From: Verrucomicrobiota bacterium
GTDB taxonomy: Bacteria > Verrucomicrobiota > Verrucomicrobiia > Verrucomicrobiales > DEV007
Direction: 5' to 3'
DNA length: 5,424 nucleotides
Assembly (NCBI GenBank): GCA_027618625.1
Contig: JAQCER010000297.1
Coordinates: 1-5,424 of the forward strand
Part shown: piece after piece, positions 1-5,390 of the stretch
Position numbering within the stretch: position 1 is the first letter of the stretch
Layout of the letters: each line of letters starts with the position of its first letter
Made by a program: the position numbers and the translations under genes
The notes under the pieces: generated by a model
What the model was told of the DNA's origin: nothing
The model's input: only the letters and a program-made list of their open reading frames with translations
The model's database searches: none

Positions 1-37
1 CTTTGCTTTTCGATCTCCTTGCCCGCGCCAAATCCCC

Positions 38-223
38 CTATTTTACGTTGCGAATCCCGGATAGAGCCTTTTTAGCGATCTCCAGGCCCTCGGCGCCGTC
101 ATGGCTTAGCGTGACGGCGTAGCCATTGTCCCCGAGGAGCTTGGCCACCGTCTTGGCGAGAATGACATCGTCCTCGACGACGAGTAACGTTCCACTCGTC
201 TCAATCGGATACTCAAGTTTCAT
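38..223 (-). CDS. Truncated response-regulator receiver domain (CheY-like fragment)
   Basis: A 61-residue product from the ATG at 223. It has the opening half of a receiver domain: a hydrophobic strand and acidic cluster LLVVEDD (residues 13-19, the Mg-binding acids of CheY-like proteins), then helix 1, GYAVTLSHDG and helix 2 (about 43-52). It then ends with SGIRNVK and a TAG stop. By CheY spacing (D13 to D57) the phospho-acceptor Asp should fall near residue 63, so it and everything after are missing. The 37 visible bases beyond the stop do not encode the usual DLVLLD-type strand in any frame, so a single frameshift does not explain the loss. The start overlaps the kinase stop by 11 bases, suggesting translational coupling. 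An alternative ATG at 241 has GGGAG directly against it, which is too close. This is either a decayed remnant of the kinase's partner or a small non-phosphorylatable protein. Confidence 0.7.
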   Translation of the reverse strand: MKLEYPIETSGTLLVVEDDVILAKTVAKLLGDNGYAVTLSHDGAEGLEIAKKALSGIRNVK

Positions 224-1406
224 AATTGTGCTGTGATGCATCTCCCGCCCAAGGTAAAGTGAAAACGAATCGTGCACCGCCGCCGGATGCCTGTTCGTAG
301 ACAATCGAGCCCCCCCACTGCTCAACAGTCATTCGGCAAAAGTACAGCCCCAGCCCCATTGCACCTCGATTGGTGGTGCCTTGGGTGAAAGGGTCAAACA
401 ATCCGCCGACCAGTTCCGGCTCCACGCCAGGCCCGGCGTCTTCCACTTGCACCTGCATCCCTTCATCCAGAGCCAGCAGCCGGACGATCACCACCGAATC
501 TCTCGGCGCGTAACGTAGCGCGTTGAGCACCAGATTCTCCACTGCCCGGACGAAGGGTTCCAGTTCGCCGATTACTTTGCGCTCGCCAGCGACGACGCCC
601 GTCAGGCCATCCTCAAGTAGGATCGAGACGGACCGTCTCAAAGCCTGATTCAAATGCATGTTGACGACATACTCTCCCCCCCTGACAAACTCACCTACCA
701 CCTCTGCACTCCCGCGATTACGACTAAGTCGCGACAAATCCGACGAGAATACTTCGGTAATCGATTTGATGAGGCTGCGCTGACGACGCGCGGCCTCAAG
801 GGCGAGCGAGGCGGCGGCCTTTACCTGCTCATCATCAGACGTCGCAAGTAATTCCAGATTCAACAACACTGCCCCAAGCGGATTATTGAGATCGTGCACG
901 ATACATCTTAAAAGGACATCCTTTTTCTGCACCTCCCTGCTCAACTGGCGGTGCTCCAGCGCTTTTTCGTTGGCCCGCTGGGTCAGCATTTGAATTTCCT
1001 CGAAGCGTCTTCCCATGAACTGAATCACCAGGAGACCCGCTCCGTTGGCGCCGTGCATTGCAATCGCCTCAAGGTGCAATTCAGTCAGTTCATTGCCACT
1101 CGCATCTGGTACCGCTTCCGTCCAAATGCCAGATCGAACCGGCACGGTAGGCGCTTCCTTCCACAGCGGCCGGGCCACCTCCTTGACGAAGCAGGTCAGG
1201 AATGGAGACTCCGCCAACGCCACATCGATACCGCCACCATAGATGGATTCGAACCAGTCAGGAACCGCCCCACGCACTCGGAGCGAAGCATCTTCGACCG
1301 CTTCCAGAACGAGGTAATCAAGCGCTGCCAGGACGCTGTCGAGAGATCCGGCAGCGCCCTCTCGAACCGATTCGTCACTAAACGGTTGAGGCGAATCAGG
1401 CGGCAT
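213..1406 (-). CDS. Soluble sensor histidine kinase (HisKA/HATPase_c) with PAS-like N-terminus
   Basis: A 397-residue histidine kinase that would autophosphorylate on His171 and pass phosphate to a receiver Asp. No signal peptide or membrane span is visible, so it is probably cytoplasmic. Residues about 20-130 look like a degenerate PAS-type sensor (WF near 51, a SPFL stretch near 67-70, SGIWTE near 92-97). Residues 133-168 form a charged helix leading into the H-box IVHDLNNPLG (169-178). The ATPase domain has the N-box ENLVLNALRYAP (290-301), G1 box EDAGPGVE (322-329), F-box LFDPF (336-340) and G2 box GAMGLGL (348-354), all intact. The start lies 14 bases after the GTPase stop, with a weak purine-rich GAAAGAAAG site. 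Its position directly after a GTPase and before a receiver fragment suggests that it couples the GTPase module to phosphotransfer. Its ligand cannot be read from the sequence. Confidence 0.93.
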   Translation of the reverse strand: MPPDSPQPFSDESVREGAAGSLDSVLAALDYLVLEAVEDASLRVRGAVPDWFESIYGGGIDVALAESPFLTCFVKEVARPLWKEAPTVPVRSGIWTEAVPDASGNELTELHLEAIAMHGANGAGLLVIQFMGRRFEEIQMLTQRANEKALEHRQLSREVQKKDVLLRCIVHDLNNPLGAVLLNLELLATSDDEQVKAAASLALEAARRQRSLIKSITEVFSSDLSRLSRNRGSAEVVGEFVRGGEYVVNMHLNQALRRSVSILLEDGLTGVVAGERKVIGELEPFVRAVENLVLNALRYAPRDSVVIVRLLALDEGMQVQVEDAGPGVEPELVGGLFDPFTQGTTNRGAMGLGLYFCRMTVEQWGGSIVYEQASGGGARFVFTLPWAGDASQHNYET

Positions 1407-1420
1407 ATCTTTCTTTCAGA

Positions 1421-1951
1421 CTAAAGGAACGCTTCTGTGGTTGGCTCGTCAGGGGCGATCATCATTTCTGTGATGCGGACGAACGCCTCCTCTACATTCT
1501 CCCCAGTCTTCGCACTGGTTCGGAACACCTTCACCTTGCCACGGACTTCGTCCAGATGCGCTTCGGCGATGTCCCATTGGTCTTGCAGGTCAGCCTTGTT
1601 GAGCAGCAGCAGAGTTGGAATATCCGAATAGAACTCTCCCAGGCGTTCCATGTGCTGCTGGGTGAGTCGCAAGGTTTCTGCGCGGGTTCCATCTGCCACA
1701 AACAGCACCCCGGAGGCCCCTTTGATAAATGACAGCCGCAGCCCCTGAAAATCATCTTCCCCAGCAAGGTCCCAAACCATCAGCAAAACTTCGCAATCGC
1801 CAATCTCGACCGTCTTCTGACTGATCATCACGCCTACCGTCGAAAGATATTTTTCGGAAAAAATCCCTTTCACGTATTTGCTGACCAAGATCGTCTTCCC
1901 GACACCAAACGACCCGATGAGACAGAGTTTCTTCTTGAGCTTCTTTGTCAT
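1421..1951 (-). CDS. Rab/Ras-like small GTPase (prokaryotic Ras superfamily)
   Basis: A 176-residue single-domain GTP-binding switch protein. All five G motifs are visible: P-loop GSFGVGKT (13-20), switch I Thr38 in YLSTVGV, G3 DLAGED (61-66), G4 NKAD (118-121) and G5 SAK (146-148). The FSEKYLSTVGV stretch is strongly Rab-like. The residue matching Ras G12 is Phe15 and that matching Ras Q61 is Glu65, so intrinsic hydrolysis may be slow and depend on a partner. There is no C-terminal cysteine for lipidation; the protein ends TTEAFL. I chose the ATG at 1951, which gives the compact Lys-rich start MTKKLKKK and has GGGGG 10 bases upstream. An in-frame ATG at 1984 would add 11 residues and is possible. 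The gene follows a Roadblock-like gene and precedes the histidine kinase, an arrangement reminiscent of MglA/MglB pairs, though this protein is Rab-like rather than MglA itself. Confidence 0.93.
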   Translation of the reverse strand: MTKKLKKKLCLIGSFGVGKTILVSKYVKGIFSEKYLSTVGVMISQKTVEIGDCEVLLMVWDLAGEDDFQGLRLSFIKGASGVLFVADGTRAETLRLTQQHMERLGEFYSDIPTLLLLNKADLQDQWDIAEAHLDEVRGKVKVFRTSAKTGENVEEAFVRITEMMIAPDEPTTEAFL

Positions 1952-2023
1952 CCTGATTGCGCCCCCATCTCGGTGGTCAGGCATGCTTCCAGAATGGGAA
2001 GCACTCTGACGAATGGCTCCACG

Positions 2024-2791
2024 TCACCCGCAAAAATTCGCCAGTGCATCGTGGTAATTGCTGTGCAATGTCTCCATTACCTCGTCGAGCATGTCATTGA
2101 CCTTAGAAGTAGGATTGCCCGCCACGGCTGCCGCGATGAGCATCATGGGACTGGTTCGAATCAGCACCGTCTGTCCGCCCATGGAAAAACTGCTGAGCGA
2201 ATCATCGGCATCGAGATCGAAGGAATCGCGGGCAAAGTCTTCGATTGCCGTCAGCATGCTGGATACCAGATCCGCGTCACGGGCATGTTCAGAATCACGC
2301 GAAGCATGAACCAGCAACAACCCGGTTTCCCGGTGGATCAGCAGGACTTCGTCCACCGAGCAGACCACCGAATTTGCCAGAACGATCTCGGCGTAGGAGC
2401 GTTGGCTTGTGAATGCCTGCCACCTCCACTTGAGCCGCTTAAGACTGAATACATCGGCCGCCTGGCTTTCGACCGATGCCACCAGACTCTGGAGCGCGCT
2501 GGTGATCGACTTGCGGATCACCCGGCCCAGAACGGGATAGACAATATCAATCACTATTTTAGGATTCTCCCTGAGAGTGTCGAGGACAACCTGTTCGATC
2601 GCAGGCTTCAACGCGTTGCCCAACTCCCGGTCCGACGCCTTGCCAAGTTTTCTGCCGCCGTCAGCCGATGCGACCTGCGGCAAAGAAATCGGTTTCACTG
2701 ACGTCGCCACATACGTAGGGACGCCACCGCTATTCGGAAGCCGTTTGGGCAAGGATGCTACCGCGGGCTGCTGGAGATCGGTCGCTGACAT
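2024..2791 (-). CDS. Roadblock/LC7-like protein related to N-terminal module of OmpA-family proteins, lacking OmpA
   Basis: A 255-residue protein. After a variable Pro/Ser-rich start (1-50) comes a helical segment ending in PKIVIDIVYPVLGRVIRKSI (77-96), then a basic LKRLKWRWQAF patch (117-127). Next is a core around SVDEVLLIHRETGLLLVHA (145-163), then DADLVSSMLTAIEDFARDSF (172-191), beta-like stretches near 198-223 and a final helix (231-253). From memory this order matches the N-terminal module of proteins annotated as OmpA-family, but no peptidoglycan-binding OmpA domain and no signal peptide are present. The strand-helix-strands-helix pattern after residue 145 resembles Roadblock/LC7 folds, which regulate small GTPases. 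That fold call is inference. The start is supported by GGAAGG just upstream. The gene sits 25 bases after the coiled-coil gene and before the GTPase, the expected place for a GTPase partner. The biochemical role is not established. Confidence 0.82.
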   Translation of the reverse strand: MSATDLQQPAVASLPKRLPNSGGVPTYVATSVKPISLPQVASADGGRKLGKASDRELGNALKPAIEQVVLDTLRENPKIVIDIVYPVLGRVIRKSITSALQSLVASVESQAADVFSLKRLKWRWQAFTSQRSYAEIVLANSVVCSVDEVLLIHRETGLLLVHASRDSEHARDADLVSSMLTAIEDFARDSFDLDADDSLSSFSMGGQTVLIRTSPMMLIAAAVAGNPTSKVNDMLDEVMETLHSNYHDALANFCG

Positions 2792-2816
2792 ACCTTCCTG
2801 CGCGGCCCGGCAACGA

Positions 2817-3242
2817 TCACTTGCGGAGGTCGTCGACCACTTTTTGCAGTTTGTCCGCGAGCTGACGTCGCGCCACGTTGCGGTCGTTGCTTTCCTCTTT
2901 CTCCTTCTGCACGAGCGCCTTCAGACCGGCAACGCCCGCTTGCATCTCAGCGGTCAGATTCTCCTTCAATGCATCAATCTCGCTTCGTAGTGACGCCTCA
3001 AGAGCAGCAAAACGATCGTCATAGTGCGCCATCTGTTCACCGAACAGAATGTCACGAATCTTGCTTACGCTTTCGCCCTCGGTCTGAGCCGACTTTTTCC
3101 CTGACGTTTGGTTATCCATGGACTTGGTTTTCTTTTTCGTTAAAGCTCGTTGCTTGGGCAGCTGTTTCTTAGGCAGCTGTTTCTTGCTGGCAGCCGCCTT
3201 CGCGGCCGGTTTGGCAACGGATTTCTTCTTGGCTGCTTTCAT
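2817..3242 (-). CDS. Basic-tailed coiled-coil protein with LFGEQM motif, GTPase-operon associated
   Basis: A 141-residue protein in three parts. Residues 1-42 are a Lys/Ala/Pro-rich basic tail like histone H1-type tails, containing a tandem KKQLP repeat. Residues 43-60 are a polar linker. Residues 61-141 are a charged helix with coiled-coil character that opens with RDILFGEQM (63-71) and HYDDRFAALE (73-82). I recognise the LFG-Q-M plus RFA-LE pattern from small coiled-coil proteins encoded beside Roadblock/GTPase genes, but no function is known to me. The start at 3242 is chosen because GGAGAG lies 9 bases upstream and a candidate promoter precedes it. The GTG at 3311 would sit almost on the predicted transcription start, and the internal ATG at 3119 has no ribosome binding site. 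It is the first gene of the five-gene block. The basic tail could bind DNA, RNA or acidic membrane lipid. Confidence 0.8.
   Translation of the reverse strand: MKAAKKKSVAKPAAKAAASKKQLPKKQLPKQRALTKKKTKSMDNQTSGKKSAQTEGESVSKIRDILFGEQMAHYDDRFAALEASLRSEIDALKENLTAEMQAGVAGLKALVQKEKEESNDRNVARRQLADKLQKVVDDLRK
3156..3185. repeat. In-frame 15-bp tandem repeat encoding KKQLP twice
   Basis: Two adjacent 15-bp units, gggcagctgtttctt and aggcagctgtttctt, differ at one base. They lie inside the coiled-coil gene and encode KKQLP KKQLP in its basic tail (residues about 20-29). This shows that the tail has grown by in-frame duplication. Confidence 0.85.
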
Positions 3243-3251
3243 TTGAGTGGA

Positions 3252-3257
3252 CTCTCC
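3252..3257 (-). promoter_or_regulatory. Ribosome binding site of coiled-coil gene (GGAGAG)
   Basis: GGAGAG on the minus strand lies 9 bases before the ATG at 3242. It decides the start of the coiled-coil gene in favour of the form that includes the basic tail, because neither the GTG at 3311 nor the ATG at 3119 has a comparable site. Confidence 0.6.
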
Positions 3258-3323
3258 AGTAAGAACACTTTTGGTCTCACACGGACGCGGTGAATGCCTC
3301 ATGGCACCCACAAAACAGAATTG

Positions 3324-3352
3324 ATTTTAGGGCAAATTAAAGGACTCCGCAA
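3324..3352 (-). promoter_or_regulatory. Candidate sigma-70-type promoter of the coiled-coil/Roadblock/GTPase/kinase operon
   Basis: Reading the minus strand, TTGCGG (3352-3347) is followed 17 bases later by TAAAAT (3329-3324), matching the -35 hexamer at 3 of 6 and the -10 hexamer at 5 of 6 positions with ideal spacing. The start of transcription would fall near 3317, giving a leader of about 75 bases before the ATG at 3242. The -35 lies inside one copy of a 10-bp tandem repeat. The call is by eye only. Confidence 0.45.
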
Positions 3353-3362
3353 GACTCCGCAA
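3343..3362. repeat. Tandem 10-bp direct repeat, 2 copies of gactccgcaa
   Basis: Two exact, adjacent copies at 3343-3352 and 3353-3362. On the minus strand each reads TTGCGGAGTC, and the downstream copy supplies the candidate -35 element. A spacing of about one DNA turn would put both copies on the same helix face. It may be a regulator site or a slippage duplication. Confidence 0.85.
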
Positions 3363-3372
3363 GCGATCATCC

Positions 3373-3396
3373 AGACATTCAGACATTCGGACATTC
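3373..3396. repeat. Tandem 8-bp direct repeat, 3 copies of (a/g)gacattc
   Basis: Copies at 3373-3380, 3381-3388 and 3389-3396 differ only in the first base (agacattc, agacattc, ggacattc). They lie about 20 bp upstream of the candidate -35, where activators often bind. The 8-bp period does not match a helical turn, so simple slippage is also possible. Confidence 0.85.
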
Positions 3397-3428
3397 CTGA
3401 GCTGAGATCGTAAGCGACAGCTAGCTGG

Positions 3429-4313
3429 CTAAGAAGGATTCACGCCAGATACAGTCTCAGAAATGAGGCTACTATTGGAGATGACGATGAAGCCATCACC
3501 GTCTTCAAGCCTGGTGTTCAGCGGACCAACGGAAACCACCGTCATGGCGCGCTCGCCGATGATCAATTCGACACCGGGCTTAAATTGATCCCGCACATAC
3601 ACACCCGATACGATCGCGTGGGCCAAGGGGCGAAGTCCCAGCCCAAGAGCCAGTCCGATGGCGAGGCCGAGTCCAGAGAGGACGATGACGACCGTGTCGT
3701 GAATCAATTTCGTATCCACCCCGAGTTCGCCCACGGCGATGATCAGTACCAGCACCATGATGAACGCGAAGAGCAGGTTGCTAACGGTAGGCCCATATTC
3801 GAGATTGAGCCGTTCACACGACTTTCGTGTCAGATTGCGAGCGAGATCCGCGACGAGATATCCGACCACCGCGATCAATCCGGCGGTGATGAACTTGGGC
3901 AGCAAGTTGATGATTCCATTCGCCGGATCCCTGAGCATCGGCAAATCAGTATAGTCTGCCGCGGACTTGATGAAGTAGAGCAGCACTCCAAAGAACAGCC
4001 CTTTGGCAAGGACAACCGTAAACCCTCCAGTCAGACCAGCGGACGTCAACATCTTCTGAATACCATCTTTGCCGACCATGTCGTCGAGACCGATCTTCTT
4101 GCCCACTACGAGAACGATCTTTTGCAGGATTTTCGATAAAACGTATCCCACCAGGAGGATCACCAGACCACCCAACACCTTCGGCAGAAGATTCGCCCCC
4201 CCAGTAACCATTTCCAGAAAGGCTGTGCGCAGCGATCCCAGCACCTCTTGAATGAAGCCAAGCGGAGCCTGGGCCAGGAAGGGACTATTAATGCGGCACG
4301 CAAATAGATTCAT
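3429..4313 (-). CDS. Small MscS-family mechanosensitive ion channel with TM-helix repeats
   Basis: A 294-residue inner-membrane protein, likely a tension-gated channel releasing solutes on osmotic downshock. Two similar hydrophobic segments each begin LLPK (42-68 and 137-160), as in TM-helix repeat proteins. Further spans lie near 97-116 and 177-196. Residues 204-238 resemble the pore helix of MscS, with the Gly/Ala-rich run GLGLAIGLALGLGL (214-227). The following beta domain has FKPGVELIIGE (244-254), TVVSVGPLNTRLEDGDGFIVISN (258-280) and ends soon after, so the C-terminal alpha/beta vestibule of E. coli MscS is absent. The ATG at 4313 has only a weak GGAAA site close by. GTG at 4244 (V24) is another possible start. 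The gene lies 120 bases downstream of the sigma-factor pair, with palindromes in the gap, so it may be regulated separately. Confidence 0.88.
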   Translation of the reverse strand: MNLFACRINSPFLAQAPLGFIQEVLGSLRTAFLEMVTGGANLLPKVLGGLVILLVGYVLSKILQKIVLVVGKKIGLDDMVGKDGIQKMLTSAGLTGGFTVVLAKGLFFGVLLYFIKSAADYTDLPMLRDPANGIINLLPKFITAGLIAVVGYLVADLARNLTRKSCERLNLEYGPTVSNLLFAFIMVLVLIIAVGELGVDTKLIHDTVVIVLSGLGLAIGLALGLGLRPLAHAIVSGVYVRDQFKPGVELIIGERAMTVVSVGPLNTRLEDGDGFIVISNSSLISETVSGVNPS

Positions 4314-4386
4314 TTTCCAAAAAATGGATCATGCTCCACAGAGTTTGGTATAAGTTGCTCGAATGTATTTAAGGGCCGCATTAATA
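4286..4386. repeat. Perfect 12-bp inverted repeat flanking the channel gene start
   Basis: The arm tattaatgcggc (4286-4297) lies within codons 6-10 of the channel gene. Its exact reverse complement gccgcattaata (4375-4386) lies upstream of the start, with 77 bp between them. The arms could pair in the transcript around the start codon or bind a dimeric or looping regulator. Chance cannot be excluded. Confidence 0.6.
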
Positions 4387-4392
4387 AATGAG

Positions 4393-4402
4393 TTCATATG
4401 AA
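4393..4402. repeat. 10-bp palindrome ttcatatgaa upstream of channel gene
   Basis: A perfect palindrome in the gap between the small sigma-linked gene and the channel gene. Its size and AT-rich centre are compatible with a half-operator, but no matching second copy was seen. Confidence 0.3.
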
Positions 4403-4417
4403 TCAATCGAGCACGTC

Positions 4418-4431
4418 GCAGTCGCGACTGC
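4418..4431. repeat. 14-bp perfect palindrome gcagtcgcgactgc just after a stop codon
   Basis: The palindrome begins 2 bases past the TAA stop of the 111-residue gene. As RNA it could fold into a 5-bp stem with a CGCG loop. There is no T-run after it on the minus strand, so it does not look like a Rho-independent terminator. An operator or RNA-processing hairpin is possible. Confidence 0.5.
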
Positions 4432-4433
4432 TA

Positions 4434-4769
4434 TTACCGTTTTTTGGAATGGGTCGTGGTCGTGGATGGTTTTCTAAGAGGCGGTTCACTTGGAATGTCT
4501 TCCGAAACCTTAACGTCAGAGTTTCGCTCGATAAAAGCCCTTAGCATCGCAACCAATAACTCCGCCAGGGCCGCAGCAAAACTTCGAAAGAAAAAAGTCG
4601 CCGTATCCTTGATGACGGCTTCGTGCATGGCTTTTTCCACGATCCGCTCCACTCGCGCCTCATCAGGAACGTTCACAGCGATTCCGCGCTCGTTCGCTTC
4701 AGCCACCGCATCGCGAAACAATTGATCGACCTCGGAGTCGAACGAATCGAATTCCAGGTCACTGATCAT
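4434..4769 (-). CDS. Small protein coupled to ECF sigma factor; possible non-classical anti-sigma or partner
   Basis: A 111-residue protein that I do not recognise as a named family. It starts with an acidic stretch (residues 1-20, Asp/Glu-rich), followed by a helical region with ERIVEKAMHEA (41-51). A hydrophobic to amphipathic helix spans about 57-80 (TATFFFRSF...LLVAMLRAFI). The Thr/Lys/Pro-rich tail ends in SKKR. The protein has no cysteine, so the zinc-binding HxxxCxxC anti-sigma motif is absent. The hydrophobic helix contains Arg and Glu residues, so a true membrane span is doubtful. Its ATG overlaps the sigma-factor stop by four bases (ATGA), which implies translational coupling and near-equal synthesis. 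That position is typical of anti-sigma factors and is the only support for that role. A chaperone or accessory subunit is equally possible. Confidence 0.75.
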   Translation of the reverse strand: MISDLEFDSFDSEVDQLFRDAVAEANERGIAVNVPDEARVERIVEKAMHEAVIKDTATFFFRSFAAALAELLVAMLRAFIERNSDVKVSEDIPSEPPLRKPSTTTTHSKKR

Positions 4770-5341
4770 GCTTCGGGCTCCTTTCCTTCACGAATCGCCA
4801 TGTAGATTCTTTTGAATTCTTCAAGCGCATGGTAGAGGCGCATTTTGGTCGCACTCAATCCTAAATCTGAAACCTCTGCAATCTCTTGAAGGCTCAGGCC
4901 CGTGACGTACTTCAGCACGATCATCCGGCGCTGATCCTCACTCAGGAGCGCCATCGCCTTCTCAAGTTCCTCACTCAATGACATATCATCGATTGGAGAC
5001 TCACTGGCCACCAACGACTCTGACAAATCGTCGGTGTTGACACCCTCACGGTCCCTTCGCTTGGCCAATTGCTTCCTGCGTGTCAGGCAAAAGTTGTAAA
5101 CGATTCTAAATAGCCAGGTTTTAAACGCTGCCCTGCCCTCAAACTGATGCAGCTTGTGGAAGACGCGCAGAAACGTGTCCTGGCAGATCTCCTCGGCATC
5201 TTGTATACTTCCGATCATTTTTACGCTGGTGTTGTAGACGATTGATTCATAGCGACGTACGATCTCCCTGTAAGCATCAAGCTTATAAGGGAGCTCCTTC
5301 TGGCACATCGCTACAAGTTCATCCTCTGGGAGGGAGGACAA
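4766..5341 (-). CDS. ECF-type (sigma-70 family, group 4) RNA polymerase sigma factor
   Basis: A 191-residue sigma factor with only regions 2 and 4, directing RNA polymerase to a specific promoter set. Region 2 covers about 22-95: YREIVRRYESIVYN (24-37), the core-binding stretch DAEEICQDTFLRVF (48-61), and FEGRAAFKTWLFRIVYNFC (67-85) for -10 recognition and melting. A variable acidic linker follows (100-125). Region 4 covers about 126-180: LLSEDQRRMIVLKYVTGLSLQEIAE (132-156), then a helix-turn-helix ending in SATKMRLYHALEEFK (163-177). The start is uncommon: TTG at 5341 preserves the normal family opening DELVAMCQ. An ATG at 5308 would cut into it, and an in-frame stop lies 27 bases above the TTG. 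No clear Shine-Dalgarno site is seen. The gene overlaps the downstream small gene by four bases. Confidence 0.93.
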   Translation of the reverse strand: MSSLPEDELVAMCQKELPYKLDAYREIVRRYESIVYNTSVKMIGSIQDAEEICQDTFLRVFHKLHQFEGRAAFKTWLFRIVYNFCLTRRKQLAKRRDREGVNTDDLSESLVASESPIDDMSLSEELEKAMALLSEDQRRMIVLKYVTGLSLQEIAEVSDLGLSATKMRLYHALEEFKRIYMAIREGKEPEA

Positions 5342-5362
5342 CGTTGATGCTTCAATCGAATT

Positions 5363-5390
5363 TCAGAGCTCACTTTCTGAGTTAAAATCC
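5363..5390 (-). promoter_or_regulatory. Weak candidate ECF-type promoter for the sigma-factor gene
   Basis: On the minus strand GGATTTT (5390-5384) and TCTGA (5367-5363) are separated by 16 bases, similar to the RpoE pattern GGAACTT-N16-TCTGA. The usual AAC core is missing from the -35. It would place the transcript start about 16 bases before the TTG codon, which would fit the lack of a Shine-Dalgarno site and possible self-activation. Low confidence. Confidence 0.2.

Noticed and set aside
1..60. Single-base frameshift as the cause of the short receiver domain
   Set aside because: I translated the bases after the break in all three minus-strand frames. None gives the hydrophobic strand ending in the phospho-Asp, though only 37 bases beyond the stop are visible.
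951..1424. Plus-strand open frame of 157 codons opposite the histidine kinase
   Set aside because: Antisense shadow of conserved kinase sequence, with no domain resemblance.
1973..2701. Long plus-strand open frame of 242 codons opposite the Roadblock-like gene
   Set aside because: It lies fully antisense to a well-supported gene, has a His/Arg/Gln-rich composition typical of a shadow frame, and no recognisable domain or ribosome site.
3343..3396. Short tandem repeats as a CRISPR remnant
   Set aside because: Units are 8 and 10 bp, directly adjacent with no spacers, and no cas genes are nearby.
3418..3427. cagctagctg palindrome at the end of the channel gene as a terminator
   Set aside because: A 10-bp palindrome without a workable loop or T-run, partly next to the stop codon.
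3585..4139. Plus-strand open frame of 184 codons opposite the channel gene
   Set aside because: Polar, low-complexity translation that mirrors the hydrophobic codons of the channel on the other strand.
4418..4431. Palindrome as a Rho-independent terminator of the sigma operon
   Set aside because: The stem is only 5 bp with a tetraloop and no T-run follows on the minus strand.
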